Below, one piece after another: positions 41,576-49,622 of a DNA stretch of 64,000 bases; position 1 is the first letter of the stretch, and each line of letters starts with the position of its first letter. A model generated the notes under the pieces. The model saw only the letters and a list, made by a program, of their open reading frames with translations, had not been told where the DNA came from and ran no database searches. The stretch is from Bacteroidota bacterium (lineage in GTDB: Bacteria; Bacteroidota; Bacteroidia; Chitinophagales; Chitinophagaceae), in NCBI GenBank assembly GCA_023387985.1, contig JAEWHC010000009.1, positions 1,302,001-1,366,000 of the forward strand, in the 5' to 3' direction. The translations under genes and the position numbers were made by a program.

Positions 41576-41583
41576 CAAATTTA
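41576..41583 (-). promoter_or_regulatory. -7 box of gcvP
   Basis: TAAATTTG on the minus strand, about 60 nt before the gcvP start. The -33 element is weak. No glycine riboswitch fold is evident in the short leader. Confidence 0.4.
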
Positions 41584-41628
41584 CGCTGAAATGGCGTGAT
41601 AAAAAGCTTCCGGATAGTTGAAAAATAA

Positions 41629-42135
41629 TTGCATAAAAATTTGAAAAATCCTGGCCTGCCGGCAAACTGGGAAAGCCTTGCCGAAAAAAATAAAAAGAAA
41701 TACAAGGACTTTTTAAACCGCGTCCGGGTGAAAAAAATATATCCTCAATTACCGGCATTGCACCAAGCGGTTTTCAATGTGGTTGACTGCCTGGAATGTG
41801 GAAATTGCTGCAAGGGATATTCACCGCGATTTAAAACGCCTGACATCAAAAGGCTGAGCCAGCATTTGAAAATGAAGGAATCAGCCTTTATTGATGCTTA
41901 CCTAGTGATGGACGAAGATGGGGATTATGTAAACAAATCTCAGCCCTGCCCTTTCCTGGCACACGGCAATAAATGCATGGTCTATGATAACCGTCCCTCT
42001 GATTGCAGGAGGTTTCCCTATACAGACGAAGATGTATTTGTAAAAAGGAAAAACATTACATTAAAAAATGCTTCTTTTTGCCCCGCTGTTTTTTTGTTGC
42101 TTGAAACGCTGATGGAAGAAATTTCAGGAAAATAA
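41629..42135 (+). CDS. YkgJ-family cysteine-cluster protein
   Basis: A 168-aa protein with the CxxCxxCC motif at C54, C57, C60, C61 and further cysteines at about 108, 115, 125 and 150. Such proteins bind a metal or Fe-S cluster. The N-terminal 45 residues are basic. The start is TTG: a stop (TAA) lies directly upstream at 41626-41628 and there is no ATG before the cluster; TTG at 41641 is the alternative. Family function is unknown. It is divergent from gcvP. Confidence 0.8.
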   Translation: MHKNLKNPGLPANWESLAEKNKKKYKDFLNRVRVKKIYPQLPALHQAVFNVVDCLECGNCCKGYSPRFKTPDIKRLSQHLKMKESAFIDAYLVMDEDGDYVNKSQPCPFLAHGNKCMVYDNRPSDCRRFPYTDEDVFVKRKNITLKNASFCPAVFLLLETLMEEISGK

Positions 42136-42149
42136 AAATAACTTGTTTA

Positions 42150-42176
42150 TAAAAAAAGGCCATTTATTAAATGACC
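42150..42176 (-). terminator. Terminator of pgi
   Basis: On the minus strand GGTCATTT (42176-42169) pairs with AAATGGCC (42165-42158) with one wobble, followed by seven T. Confidence 0.7.
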
Positions 42177-42203
42177 CCCAGGATGTTTTTTAGTACATAG
42201 CGG

Positions 42204-43838
42204 CTAAAGTGATTTCCGCCATGCTTTGTATTTATTGATTAATCCATTTGTACTGCTGTCGTGGCTGCTAACGATATGGCTATTCTCAAGTTCCGGCAAA
42301 ATTTTTCCTGCCAGTTGTTTTCCTAGCTCAACGCCCCATTGATCAAAACTGTAAATATTCCATAGAATTCCCTGAACGAAAATTTTATGCTCATAGAGCG
42401 CAATCAACTGCCCGAGAACATTGGGTGTTATTTCTTTTACCAGTATGCTGTTTGTTGGTTTGTTGCCTTCAAAAATTTTAAAGGGGATCAGGCTTTCTTT
42501 TACTCCTTCCTGCCGACATTCTTCTGCTGTTTTGCCGTTCATCAGGGCCTCAGTTTGAGCAAAAAAGTTGCTTAGCAACTTTACATGATGGTCGCCAATG
42601 GGATTGTGACTCACCGCAGGGGCAATAAAATCGCAGGGGATCAAAACGGTTCCCTGGTGTATGAGCTGGTAGAAAGCGTGCTGTCCGTTGGTGCCGGGTT
42701 CTCCCCAGATTACAGGTCCGGTTGAATAGGTTACCGGGTTTGACAGCCGGTCCACAGATTTGCCGTTGCTTTCCATATTGCCTTGCTGAAAATAGGCTGC
42801 GAAACGATGCATATATTGATCGTAAGGTAAAATGGCTTCAGATTGGGCACCAAAAAAATTTGTGTACCAAATGCCAATGAGTGCAAGGATTACAGGCATA
42901 TTTTCCCTGAAATTCTTTTGGTAAAAATGACGGTCCATGGCATGTGCCCCGGCAAGTAACTCCTTAAAATTTTTGAAGCCAATGGTAAGGGCGATACTGA
43001 GCCCAATCGCACTCCACAGACTATAACGGCCGCCTACCCAATCCCAGAATTCGAACATGTTTTCGCGGGCAATTCCAAACTCTTTTACTTTTTCCTCATT
43101 GGTACTCAGTGCGGCAAAATGGAGCGCAATCCTGGATTCATCCCCGCTATGCTCTACAAACCATTTTCTGGCAGTATGCGCATTGGTCATGGTTTCCTGT
43201 GTAGTAAAAGTTTTACTGGCTATCAAAAAAAGCGTTTCTTCAGGGGTTACTTTTTTCAATGTTTCCGCGATGTGTGTGCCATCCACATTGCTTACAAAAT
43301 AAGTGTCAATTCCGGGTAATTGATAATGCTTGAGCGCTTCCGTAACCATAACCGGTCCAAGGTCACTTCCGCCTATTCCGATATTTACGATATACTTTAT
43401 CTTTTTCCCGGTGTATCCTTTCCAGTTGCCCGAATGAATTTCATTACAGAATTTTTCCATCTGGGACAGCACGGAGTGAACCTTTCCCATGATCTTTTCG
43501 CCATTTGTAGCGAATCCTGCATCAACAGGTGCACGAAGAGCTACGTGCAACACCGACCGGCCTTCCGTTTCATTAATCAGCTCACCGTTAAACATCGCTT
43601 TACGGGCATCATCCAGTTTACATTCTTCCGCCAGGCTGATTAGCAGCCTGAGGGTTTCTTCAGTAATCCGGTTTTTGCTGAAATCGAGCAGTATTTCTTC
43701 ATGCTGCAACGTAAAATTCCGGAATCGATCGGCATCACTTGCAAAGAGGTCTTTGAGCTGCATTTCTGCATTTTGCTCGTAATGGTCTGCGAGCGCTTTC
43801 CAGGACTGGGTATGAACAGGGTTGATTTTTGGTAACAT
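42204..43838 (-). CDS. pgi: Glucose-6-phosphate isomerase
   Basis: A 544-aa cytoplasmic enzyme converting glucose 6-phosphate and fructose 6-phosphate. The signature regions are NIGIGGSDLGPVM (about 152-164), FVSNVDGTH, SKTFTTQETM, WDWVGGRYSLWSAIGLS, the catalytic-Glu stretch QQGNMESNGK and the C-terminal SFDQWGVELGK signature. The length matches the long-form eubacterial family. It is 31 nt downstream of the rhomboid gene on the same strand, so likely the second gene of that unit. Confidence 0.97.
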   Translation of the reverse strand: MLPKINPVHTQSWKALADHYEQNAEMQLKDLFASDADRFRNFTLQHEEILLDFSKNRITEETLRLLISLAEECKLDDARKAMFNGELINETEGRSVLHVALRAPVDAGFATNGEKIMGKVHSVLSQMEKFCNEIHSGNWKGYTGKKIKYIVNIGIGGSDLGPVMVTEALKHYQLPGIDTYFVSNVDGTHIAETLKKVTPEETLFLIASKTFTTQETMTNAHTARKWFVEHSGDESRIALHFAALSTNEEKVKEFGIARENMFEFWDWVGGRYSLWSAIGLSIALTIGFKNFKELLAGAHAMDRHFYQKNFRENMPVILALIGIWYTNFFGAQSEAILPYDQYMHRFAAYFQQGNMESNGKSVDRLSNPVTYSTGPVIWGEPGTNGQHAFYQLIHQGTVLIPCDFIAPAVSHNPIGDHHVKLLSNFFAQTEALMNGKTAEECRQEGVKESLIPFKIFEGNKPTNSILVKEITPNVLGQLIALYEHKIFVQGILWNIYSFDQWGVELGKQLAGKILPELENSHIVSSHDSSTNGLINKYKAWRKSL

Positions 43839-43869
43839 CTGGTAAAATTTTCGTTGTCAAAACTTGTGG

Positions 43870-44631
43870 CTATCTTGTTCTCCGCGGATTTTGGGCGGGG
43901 GCCACTTTTCCCTGATCAAAGAATTTTACAAGCAAAAGTCCGGCAAAAAACCCACCGATATGCGCTGCATAAGCTACACCATCACTTGCGCCTCCGAGCA
44001 TTCCCAAACCACTGACAATCTGGAAGACAATCCAAAGCCCAAGTGCGATCAGTAAAGGAACCGTAACCACGGTCCAGCCAAGCAATGCTTTAACCTTGCG
44101 GCCTGGAAACAGCAGCAGATTGGCACCGAGAACAGCACTGATGGCCCCGGAGGCGCCAAGGCTCGGGATCAGTTCTGAGCCTGGTGTGAGGTAAGTGGAG
44201 AATACATGAGCAAGAGAAGCCAGCACGCCGGTAATCAGGTAAAATATAAGATAGCGACCAGAACCCAGGCGGTTTTCAAGGTTGTCTCCAAAAATGTAGA
44301 GATAGAGCATGTTACCCAATAAGTGCCCCCAACCCCCATGCATGAACATCGAAGTAATGAGGGTAAAATAAACAGACCCCGGCGTTGGCTGCAGCCCTGG
44401 CATTTCAAACTGCTGACCGGTGAGTGGATCGGTAAGCACCTTGGCATTGGTAACAATATCGGATCCGGTTAAGATCTCCGCCGGCACCGTGGCATAGGCA
44501 TAAGTAAAATTGATATCAGTACCGGCCCCCTGTAATGCAATAAACACAAGTACATTGAGGCCAATCAGCACATAGTTTACAATGGGAAATATGCGGCGGT
44601 CACTGTTGTCGTCGGCAATGGGCATTAACAT
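43870..44631 (-). CDS. Rhomboid-family intramembrane serine protease
   Basis: A 253-aa protein with about six to seven membrane helices. The catalytic serine is in GASGAISAVLGA (Ser about 160), HGGWGHLLGNMLYL carries the conserved N-terminal His/Asn loop, and the catalytic His is in AAHIGGFFAGLLL (about 222). It cleaves transmembrane substrates; none is known here. MPIADDNSD at 44625 is an alternative start two codons in, and a TACCTTTC box lies a few nt upstream. It is co-directional with pgi. Confidence 0.9.
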   Translation of the reverse strand: MLMPIADDNSDRRIFPIVNYVLIGLNVLVFIALQGAGTDINFTYAYATVPAEILTGSDIVTNAKVLTDPLTGQQFEMPGLQPTPGSVYFTLITSMFMHGGWGHLLGNMLYLYIFGDNLENRLGSGRYLIFYLITGVLASLAHVFSTYLTPGSELIPSLGASGAISAVLGANLLLFPGRKVKALLGWTVVTVPLLIALGLWIVFQIVSGLGMLGGASDGVAYAAHIGGFFAGLLLVKFFDQGKVAPAQNPRRTR

Positions 44632-44770
44632 ACGCTATAAATTTTTCGAAAGGTAACGAAATGTTCTTTTTGAAAACGCCCATATTCAGAATGGGATATT
44701 TTAAAAAGCAAACCAAAATCATTTTTAGGACATCACCGGTATCTTTATTTTGCATCAAATTGTTTGCAAT

Positions 44771-46006
44771 ATGTCATATCCTGAAGAAAAGCTGAATTTC
44801 GAAAATTCTGAGAATGCTTTTAAGTACAAATCAAACGCAGAATTGAAGCAAGCCTTGATTCTGTTCAACAGCATGCGGTATCCTTTGTTGGTAAAAATGG
44901 GCACAAAACTTACACCCTGGGCCATAAAAAGCGGATTGCCCGTGAGAGGCCTGATCCGAAAAACAATTTTTAAACAATTTGTGGGCGGAGAAACGCTTGA
45001 GGAAACAACCCGGGTTACGGATATGCTCGACAAATATAATGTTCAGGTAATACTTGATTATGGTGCAGAGGGCGGTCTCAATGGAGAAGAGGGTTTTGAA
45101 GAAGCCAGGAAACAATTCCTGAAAGTTATTGACTTTGCGGGTACCCAGGACAATGTTCCATTCATGAGCATTAAGGTTACAGGTATTGCCCGGTTTGAGC
45201 TGATGGAAAAAATGGACACCTTGATGCACCAGGCAAACAGCACGCTGATGGGAAATTATGAAAAGGTGCTGGGTCAGCTTTCGGAAGAGGAGCGTAAAGA
45301 ATGGGAAAAAGTAATTGACCGTATGGTGGAGATTTGTGAGCATGCACGGAAAGCTGATGTGGGTGTACTGATTGATGCAGAAGATTCCTATATCCAGGAT
45401 CCGATTGATGCCATGGTTTGTAAGCTGATGGATACCTATAACAGGGATGGCAAATGCCTGGTTTACAATACCGCTCAGCTTTACCGGCACGACCGGCTGG
45501 CTTTTATGAAAAGCATGCTGGAGGCGGCAAAATCACGCGGCTTTATTCTTGGAATGAAGCTGGTACGGGGCGCATATATGGAAAAAGAAAGAGCACGTGC
45601 TGAGGAAAAAGGTTACCAGGATCCGATACAGCCAGACAAAGAATCCACCGACCGCGATTTTGATGAATCGGCACGCTTGTGTATGGACAACCTCGACTCA
45701 GTGAGTATGGTTCTTGCTTCGCATAATGAGGACAGCAACCAGATAGCAGTAGAATACTTGCAGCAAAAAGGCATTCTCCTTAATCATCCCCATGTACATT
45801 TCAGCCAGCTTTATGGCATGAGTGACAACATAACTTTCAATCTTGCCAAATTGGGGTGTAATGTTAGCAAATATCTTCCCTTTGGGCCTATTGAAGAAGT
45901 AGTGCCTTACCTGATGCGTCGCGCTGAAGAAAACAGCAGCATTGACGGCCAAACAAGCCGTGAGCTGGTCATGATCCGAAAAGAACTTAAGCGTAGGGGC
46001 GCATAA
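44771..46006 (+). CDS. Proline dehydrogenase (PRODH, monofunctional)
   Basis: A 411-aa flavoenzyme that oxidises proline to pyrroline-5-carboxylate. Motifs: FVGGETLEETTRVTDML (about 76-92), LDYGAEG, VGVLIDAEDSYIQDPID, GMKLVRGAYMEKER (about 265-278), VSMVLASHNEDS, SQLYGMSDNITF and the C-terminal YLPFGPIEEVVPYLMRRAEEN (FAD/substrate). It has no P5C-dehydrogenase domain, so it is the short PutA type. The ATG 44771 is preferred to a TTG 21 nt upstream. Confidence 0.93.
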   Translation: MSYPEEKLNFENSENAFKYKSNAELKQALILFNSMRYPLLVKMGTKLTPWAIKSGLPVRGLIRKTIFKQFVGGETLEETTRVTDMLDKYNVQVILDYGAEGGLNGEEGFEEARKQFLKVIDFAGTQDNVPFMSIKVTGIARFELMEKMDTLMHQANSTLMGNYEKVLGQLSEEERKEWEKVIDRMVEICEHARKADVGVLIDAEDSYIQDPIDAMVCKLMDTYNRDGKCLVYNTAQLYRHDRLAFMKSMLEAAKSRGFILGMKLVRGAYMEKERARAEEKGYQDPIQPDKESTDRDFDESARLCMDNLDSVSMVLASHNEDSNQIAVEYLQQKGILLNHPHVHFSQLYGMSDNITFNLAKLGCNVSKYLPFGPIEEVVPYLMRRAEENSSIDGQTSRELVMIRKELKRRGA

Positions 46007-46033
46007 AAAAAGAGTTCAATTAATTGAAAAAAT

Positions 46034-46059
46034 AAAACCTCCTGGTAAAGGAGGTTTTT
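46034..46059. terminator. Bidirectional terminator between PRODH and OM barrel genes
   Basis: AAAACCTCCT (46034-46043) pairs with AGGAGGTTTT (46049-46058). T-runs follow on both strands, so it can end both convergent transcripts. It is similar to the stem at 621-642. Confidence 0.8.
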
Positions 46060-46079
46060 GAATTTAATAATGATATTAT

Positions 46080-46697
46080 TTATCGGGCACCGTTTAAGCG
46101 GAAGAATAATCCAGCCTGTCCCAGAAAATGTTTACTGGTTGGTCCGTCCCTGAAAGTTTCAGTCCCCACATTCAGGTCAGTTGAGCCATCTCCAAAAGTA
46201 AATCCATAGGATCCTTCCGCAAATAATCCAATACCTTCACCTAATGCGGCATTGAAACCAATCTTTGGAGCCAGGTAGACAAAAGTCTTTTTATTTTCCA
46301 CTCCGCTATTGGATGTTTCATCCACTGTTGTTCTCCAGGTATTGTTGCTGAACTGCAGACCAAGGTCGCCACCTAGATAGGGTTGTATAATTTCAGCCTG
46401 GGAATTCAGGATCAATTCAACTGGTATAAATAATTGGGAAATATTGGATGTGCGCACATAATTAATTCCCGCCATGTTGATATCCTGGTCGATTTTAGGA
46501 AATGTGCGAAATCCCAAACCGAGTGCAAAGTTGTCACCCACCATACCTTTAATGGCTGCACTACCGCCCCAGCGTGAAACATTGTTATTGTTTTCACTAT
46601 CACCTTTTAAATAAGCCCCACCAAGATTTACTTGCATCTGGCTGAAACCAAAGGAAACAGCGAGAGCAAATACTACAGTAAGAAGAGTCTTTTTCAT
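46080..46697 (-). CDS. Outer-membrane beta-barrel protein
   Basis: A 205-aa protein. A signal peptide covers residues 1-19 (VVFALAVSFGFS-Q), which puts the start at 46697, not at an ATG 21 nt earlier. The rest is beta-rich with about eight to ten amphipathic strands (NFALGLGFRTFPK, LFIPVELILNSQ, YLGGDLGLQF, KHFLGQAGLFFRL at the C-terminus). The function is unknown. An inverted repeat (TTCGTT/AACGAA, 46762-46775) lies upstream and might be an operator. Confidence 0.75.
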   Translation of the reverse strand: MKKTLLTVVFALAVSFGFSQMQVNLGGAYLKGDSENNNNVSRWGGSAAIKGMVGDNFALGLGFRTFPKIDQDINMAGINYVRTSNISQLFIPVELILNSQAEIIQPYLGGDLGLQFSNNTWRTTVDETSNSGVENKKTFVYLAPKIGFNAALGEGIGLFAEGSYGFTFGDGSTDLNVGTETFRDGPTSKHFLGQAGLFFRLNGAR

Positions 46698-46933
46698 AGT
46701 TGTAAATTTTGTGACCATTTGCTCAAAAATGGTACCATGCTAAACATATCTTCCTTATTCATTCGTTAAAACGAAATGGAGCTCTCAAGATAAATCATTG
46801 AATACCAATTAATATGGTTGGAATCAACCGTCCCAATTTGATGAATTTTTCATTCAACAGTTCTTCCGTAAAAAGTGGATAAATCACCTTAAACCTGGCG
46901 GTACTGTTGAGATTAACTGATTAATTTGCACCC

Positions 46934-47728
46934 ATGCAGGTATATCTTGATTTATTGAAGAAAATTCTTGAGGAAGGATCAGACAAAGCAGATCGCACAG
47001 GCACAGGAACGCGTAGTATTTTTGGTTACCAGATGCGCTTCGATCTGAATAAAGGTTTTCCTGTGGTTACCACCAAAAGGCTCCATCTCAGGAGTATTAT
47101 TCACGAGTTGCTCTGGTTTCTCAAAGGCGATACCAATATTCAATACCTGAAAGAAAATGGTGTTAGCATCTGGGATGATTGGGCCGATGAAAATGGAGAC
47201 CTGGGACCGGTTTATGGCAAGCAATGGCGCAGCTGGCTGGGAGCAGATGGCCAAACCTACGATCAGATCAAAGAGGCTATAGGCCTGATCCGGAATAATC
47301 CCGACAGCCGCCGCATAATTGTAAGTGCGTGGAATGTTGGGGAACTTAAAGAAATGGCATTGATGCCTTGCCACAATTTGTTTCAGTTTTATGTGGCAGA
47401 GGGTAAACTCAGTTGCCAGTTGTACCAGAGAAGTGCCGATGTATTTCTGGGTGTTCCTTTCAATATTGCCAGTTATGCGTTGCTTACGCTTATGATGGCC
47501 CAGGTCACAGGACTAAAACCAGGAGATTTTGTGCATACGTTTGGCGATGTTCATTTATACAATAATCACTTTGAACAGGCGAGGCTGCAATTATTAAGGC
47601 AACCATTTGAACTTCCGGTTATGCGCATCAATCCAGCTGTTACAGACCTTTTTGCATTTGAATATTCCGATTTTCAATTGGAAAATTACCAGTTTCATCC
47701 GTCAATTAAAGCCCCAGTTGCAGTATGA
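46934..47728 (+). CDS. thyA: Thymidylate synthase
   Basis: A 264-aa enzyme that methylates dUMP to dTMP using 5,10-methylene-THF, releasing DHF. The catalytic Cys146 is in MPCHNLFQFY; DRTGTGTRSIFGYQMRFDL is the N-terminal phosphate loop, and QRSADVFLGVPFNIASYA and FGDVHLYNNH are present. Length equals the E. coli enzyme. It overlaps folA by 4 nt (ATGA). A TTAATTTG sequence ends only 5 nt before the ATG. Confidence 0.97.
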   Translation: MQVYLDLLKKILEEGSDKADRTGTGTRSIFGYQMRFDLNKGFPVVTTKRLHLRSIIHELLWFLKGDTNIQYLKENGVSIWDDWADENGDLGPVYGKQWRSWLGADGQTYDQIKEAIGLIRNNPDSRRIIVSAWNVGELKEMALMPCHNLFQFYVAEGKLSCQLYQRSADVFLGVPFNIASYALLTLMMAQVTGLKPGDFVHTFGDVHLYNNHFEQARLQLLRQPFELPVMRINPAVTDLFAFEYSDFQLENYQFHPSIKAPVAV

Positions 47729-48261
47729 CCCCGATTGACGAAATGCTGCACCAGGCCAATTCCGGCCTCTCGCTTATTGCCGCTATAGGGCAGCATAATG
47801 AAATAGGCAAAAACCGTAAATTGCTGTGGAGTATTCCCAACGATATGCGGTATTTTAAAAATACCACATGGGGTTTCCCGGTGATCATGGGGCGAATAAC
47901 CTTTGAGGATCTTCCCAAAGCATTGGCAGGACGCACCAATATTGTTGTAAGCCGCAAGGCGGCATCCTGGCAAAATGCCCTTGCTGTAAAAAGCACTGAT
48001 GAAGCGGTAAAGGAAGCGATAAAGCTGAAAACTTCAGAAATTTTCGTTATTGGCGGCGGCCAAATTTACAAGGACCTTTTGCCTCACGCTTCCAGACTAT
48101 ACATTACCCGGGTGCATAGTGGTTTTGCGGATGCCGATACCCATTTTCCCGATGTAAACTGGGATGAATGGGACTTATTGCGTTCTGAGGAATTTGAAGC
48201 AGATGAAAATAATGAATTCAGTCACCGCATTGAACTTTGGGAGAGAAAGGTTAAACCTTAA
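47725..48261 (+). CDS. folA: Dihydrofolate reductase
   Basis: A 178-aa enzyme reducing dihydrofolate to THF with NADPH, directly regenerating the cofactor used by ThyA. Motifs: LSLIAAIGQHNEIGKNRKLLWSIPNDMRYF, TFEDLPKAL, GRTNIVVSRK, and IFVIGGGQIYKDLLPHASRLYITRVH. The N-terminus is about 14 residues longer than usual; this is because the start at 47725 is forced by the overlap with thyA. An internal start is possible but there is no ATG at the family start. Confidence 0.96.
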   Translation: MTPIDEMLHQANSGLSLIAAIGQHNEIGKNRKLLWSIPNDMRYFKNTTWGFPVIMGRITFEDLPKALAGRTNIVVSRKAASWQNALAVKSTDEAVKEAIKLKTSEIFVIGGGQIYKDLLPHASRLYITRVHSGFADADTHFPDVNWDEWDLLRSEEFEADENNEFSHRIELWERKVKP

Positions 48262-48263
48262 TT

Positions 48264-49067
48264 ATGTATAGCAACCTGCGCCTTGCAGCTAAATTCCTGA
48301 GCTATTGGTTCCACTCAGCAAACGCCAAGGGTCACGGCATTCATTCACCTTTTGTTTATAACCTGGTTCATCATGTGCTCAATTCGGCAGAAGAGCCAGC
48401 GGAAGTGAGGCAGATTGAATCGCTCAGGGATAAATTGCTTAAAGACAAGACCGTTATATCTGTTACCGATATGGGGGCCGGCAGCAGGCAGATCAGAAAA
48501 CAACAGCGTACGCTGGCGCAAATCACCTCAACAGCGGTAAAGGGAAGAAGGTATAACCGGCTATTGTTCAACCTGGTCAGGCATTATGGATTAAAAAATG
48601 GTATTGAACTCGGCACTTCCATGGGAATCAGCACCGCCTATATTACCTCAGCGCCATCTGTGAAAAAATTCATAACCCTGGAGGGCGATCCGGCAGTTGC
48701 TGACGTAGCGCGGAAAAATTTTGACTCCCTGCAGCTAAACGCTATTGTACTTCAAACCGGCAATTTTGATGACCTCTTAAAACCGGCCTTGAAAGATTTG
48801 CAATGTGTTGATTTTCTTTTTATTGATGGCAATCATCGTGAAGAACCCACATTGAAATATTTTGAATGGGCGTATCCATTTATGAATCAGGATTTGTCAT
48901 TAATCGTATTCGATGATATCCACTGGAGCCGGGAAATGGAATCTGCATGGAATAAAATAATGCAGGATGCCCGGGTAATGTTAACAGCAGATCTTTTTTT
49001 TACCGGGCTTGTATTTTTCAGTAAGGATCGTTTTAAGGAAAAGCAACATTTTACTTTAAAGTATTGA
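48264..49067 (+). CDS. Class I SAM-dependent methyltransferase
   Basis: A 267-aa protein. Residues about 1-45 form an N-terminal helical part. The SAM-binding GxG motif is IELGTSMGISTAYI (about 111-124); LEGDP (motif II) and DFLFIDGNHREEPTLKYFE (motif IV-like, with Asp/Asn/His) follow. The pattern recalls O-methyltransferases of the COMT/CcoAOMT-like group, though the substrate is unknown. It starts 2 nt after folA and is part of the thyA-folA transcript. Confidence 0.8.
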   Translation: MYSNLRLAAKFLSYWFHSANAKGHGIHSPFVYNLVHHVLNSAEEPAEVRQIESLRDKLLKDKTVISVTDMGAGSRQIRKQQRTLAQITSTAVKGRRYNRLLFNLVRHYGLKNGIELGTSMGISTAYITSAPSVKKFITLEGDPAVADVARKNFDSLQLNAIVLQTGNFDDLLKPALKDLQCVDFLFIDGNHREEPTLKYFEWAYPFMNQDLSLIVFDDIHWSREMESAWNKIMQDARVMLTADLFFTGLVFFSKDRFKEKQHFTLKY

Positions 49068-49089
49068 CCCTTACCGGGGAGACCGTTGG

Positions 49090-49590
49090 TCAAATGTTTT
49101 TTTCGGGAAGTTCTTCAAACACACCCGTTTTTTTATTCTTCCATACATTGTTCCAGTTGAAACAACGTCCATTCATCACCACATAAACGCCGGAGGGTAA
49201 GGTTTGAACAAATGCAAGTGCGCTGCCCAGGTTGAATAACCCGTCACTTGAACCGAACTTGTAAGGGATCATCGCGCCGGTAATTACGATCGTTTTATCC
49301 ATTTTTTTCCCCGCAAGCAACCTGGCTGTTTCCACCATAGTGTCGGTGCCGTGTGTGATAACAATTTGTGCATGTAAACTTTGCTGACAGTTTGTTGCGA
49401 TCAGTTCACGATCGGTATCGGACATCTGCAGGCTGTCGATCATCATGATCGTTCGGATATCCACTTCGAGATGACTGCGACCGAGATTCAACATTTCGGG
49501 CAAATGGGTTTCTTTAAAATAAAGGGATCCGGTTATTTCATCGTATTCCTTATCAAAGGTTCCGCCGGTAATGAAAATTCTAATGGCCAT
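49090..49590 (-). CDS. Half-length asparaginase-domain protein
   Basis: A 166-aa protein that aligns with the N-terminal domain of type I/II L-asparaginases: the first catalytic Thr in FITGGTFDKEYD (Thr11), HGTDTMVETA with the second Thr and Asp pair, VITGAMIPYKFGSSDGLFNLGSAL. The usual C-terminal domain is absent; the frame ends with a normal stop after a conserved GVYVVMNGRCFNWN segment. Such stand-alone N-domains occur in other genomes. It may not be an active asparaginase in its common dimer form. TAATTTTG at 49613-49606 supports the start at 49590. Confidence 0.8.
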   Translation of the reverse strand: MAIRIFITGGTFDKEYDEITGSLYFKETHLPEMLNLGRSHLEVDIRTIMMIDSLQMSDTDRELIATNCQQSLHAQIVITHGTDTMVETARLLAGKKMDKTIVITGAMIPYKFGSSDGLFNLGSALAFVQTLPSGVYVVMNGRCFNWNNVWKNKKTGVFEELPEKNI

Positions 49591-49605
49591 GGTATCGTTT
49601 GTCCT

Positions 49606-49613
49606 CAAAATTA
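49606..49613 (-). promoter_or_regulatory. -7 box of the asparaginase-domain gene
   Basis: TAATTTTG on the minus strand, 15 nt before the ATG; a CTTG lies at the -33 side with 17-nt spacing. Confidence 0.4.
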
Positions 49614-49622
49614 CAGTAAGAA

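Noticed and set aside
46762..46775. TTCGTT-AA-AACGAA inverted repeat upstream of the OM barrel gene as an established operator
   Set aside because: Single instance with no promoter box near it; kept only as a remark in the gene entry.
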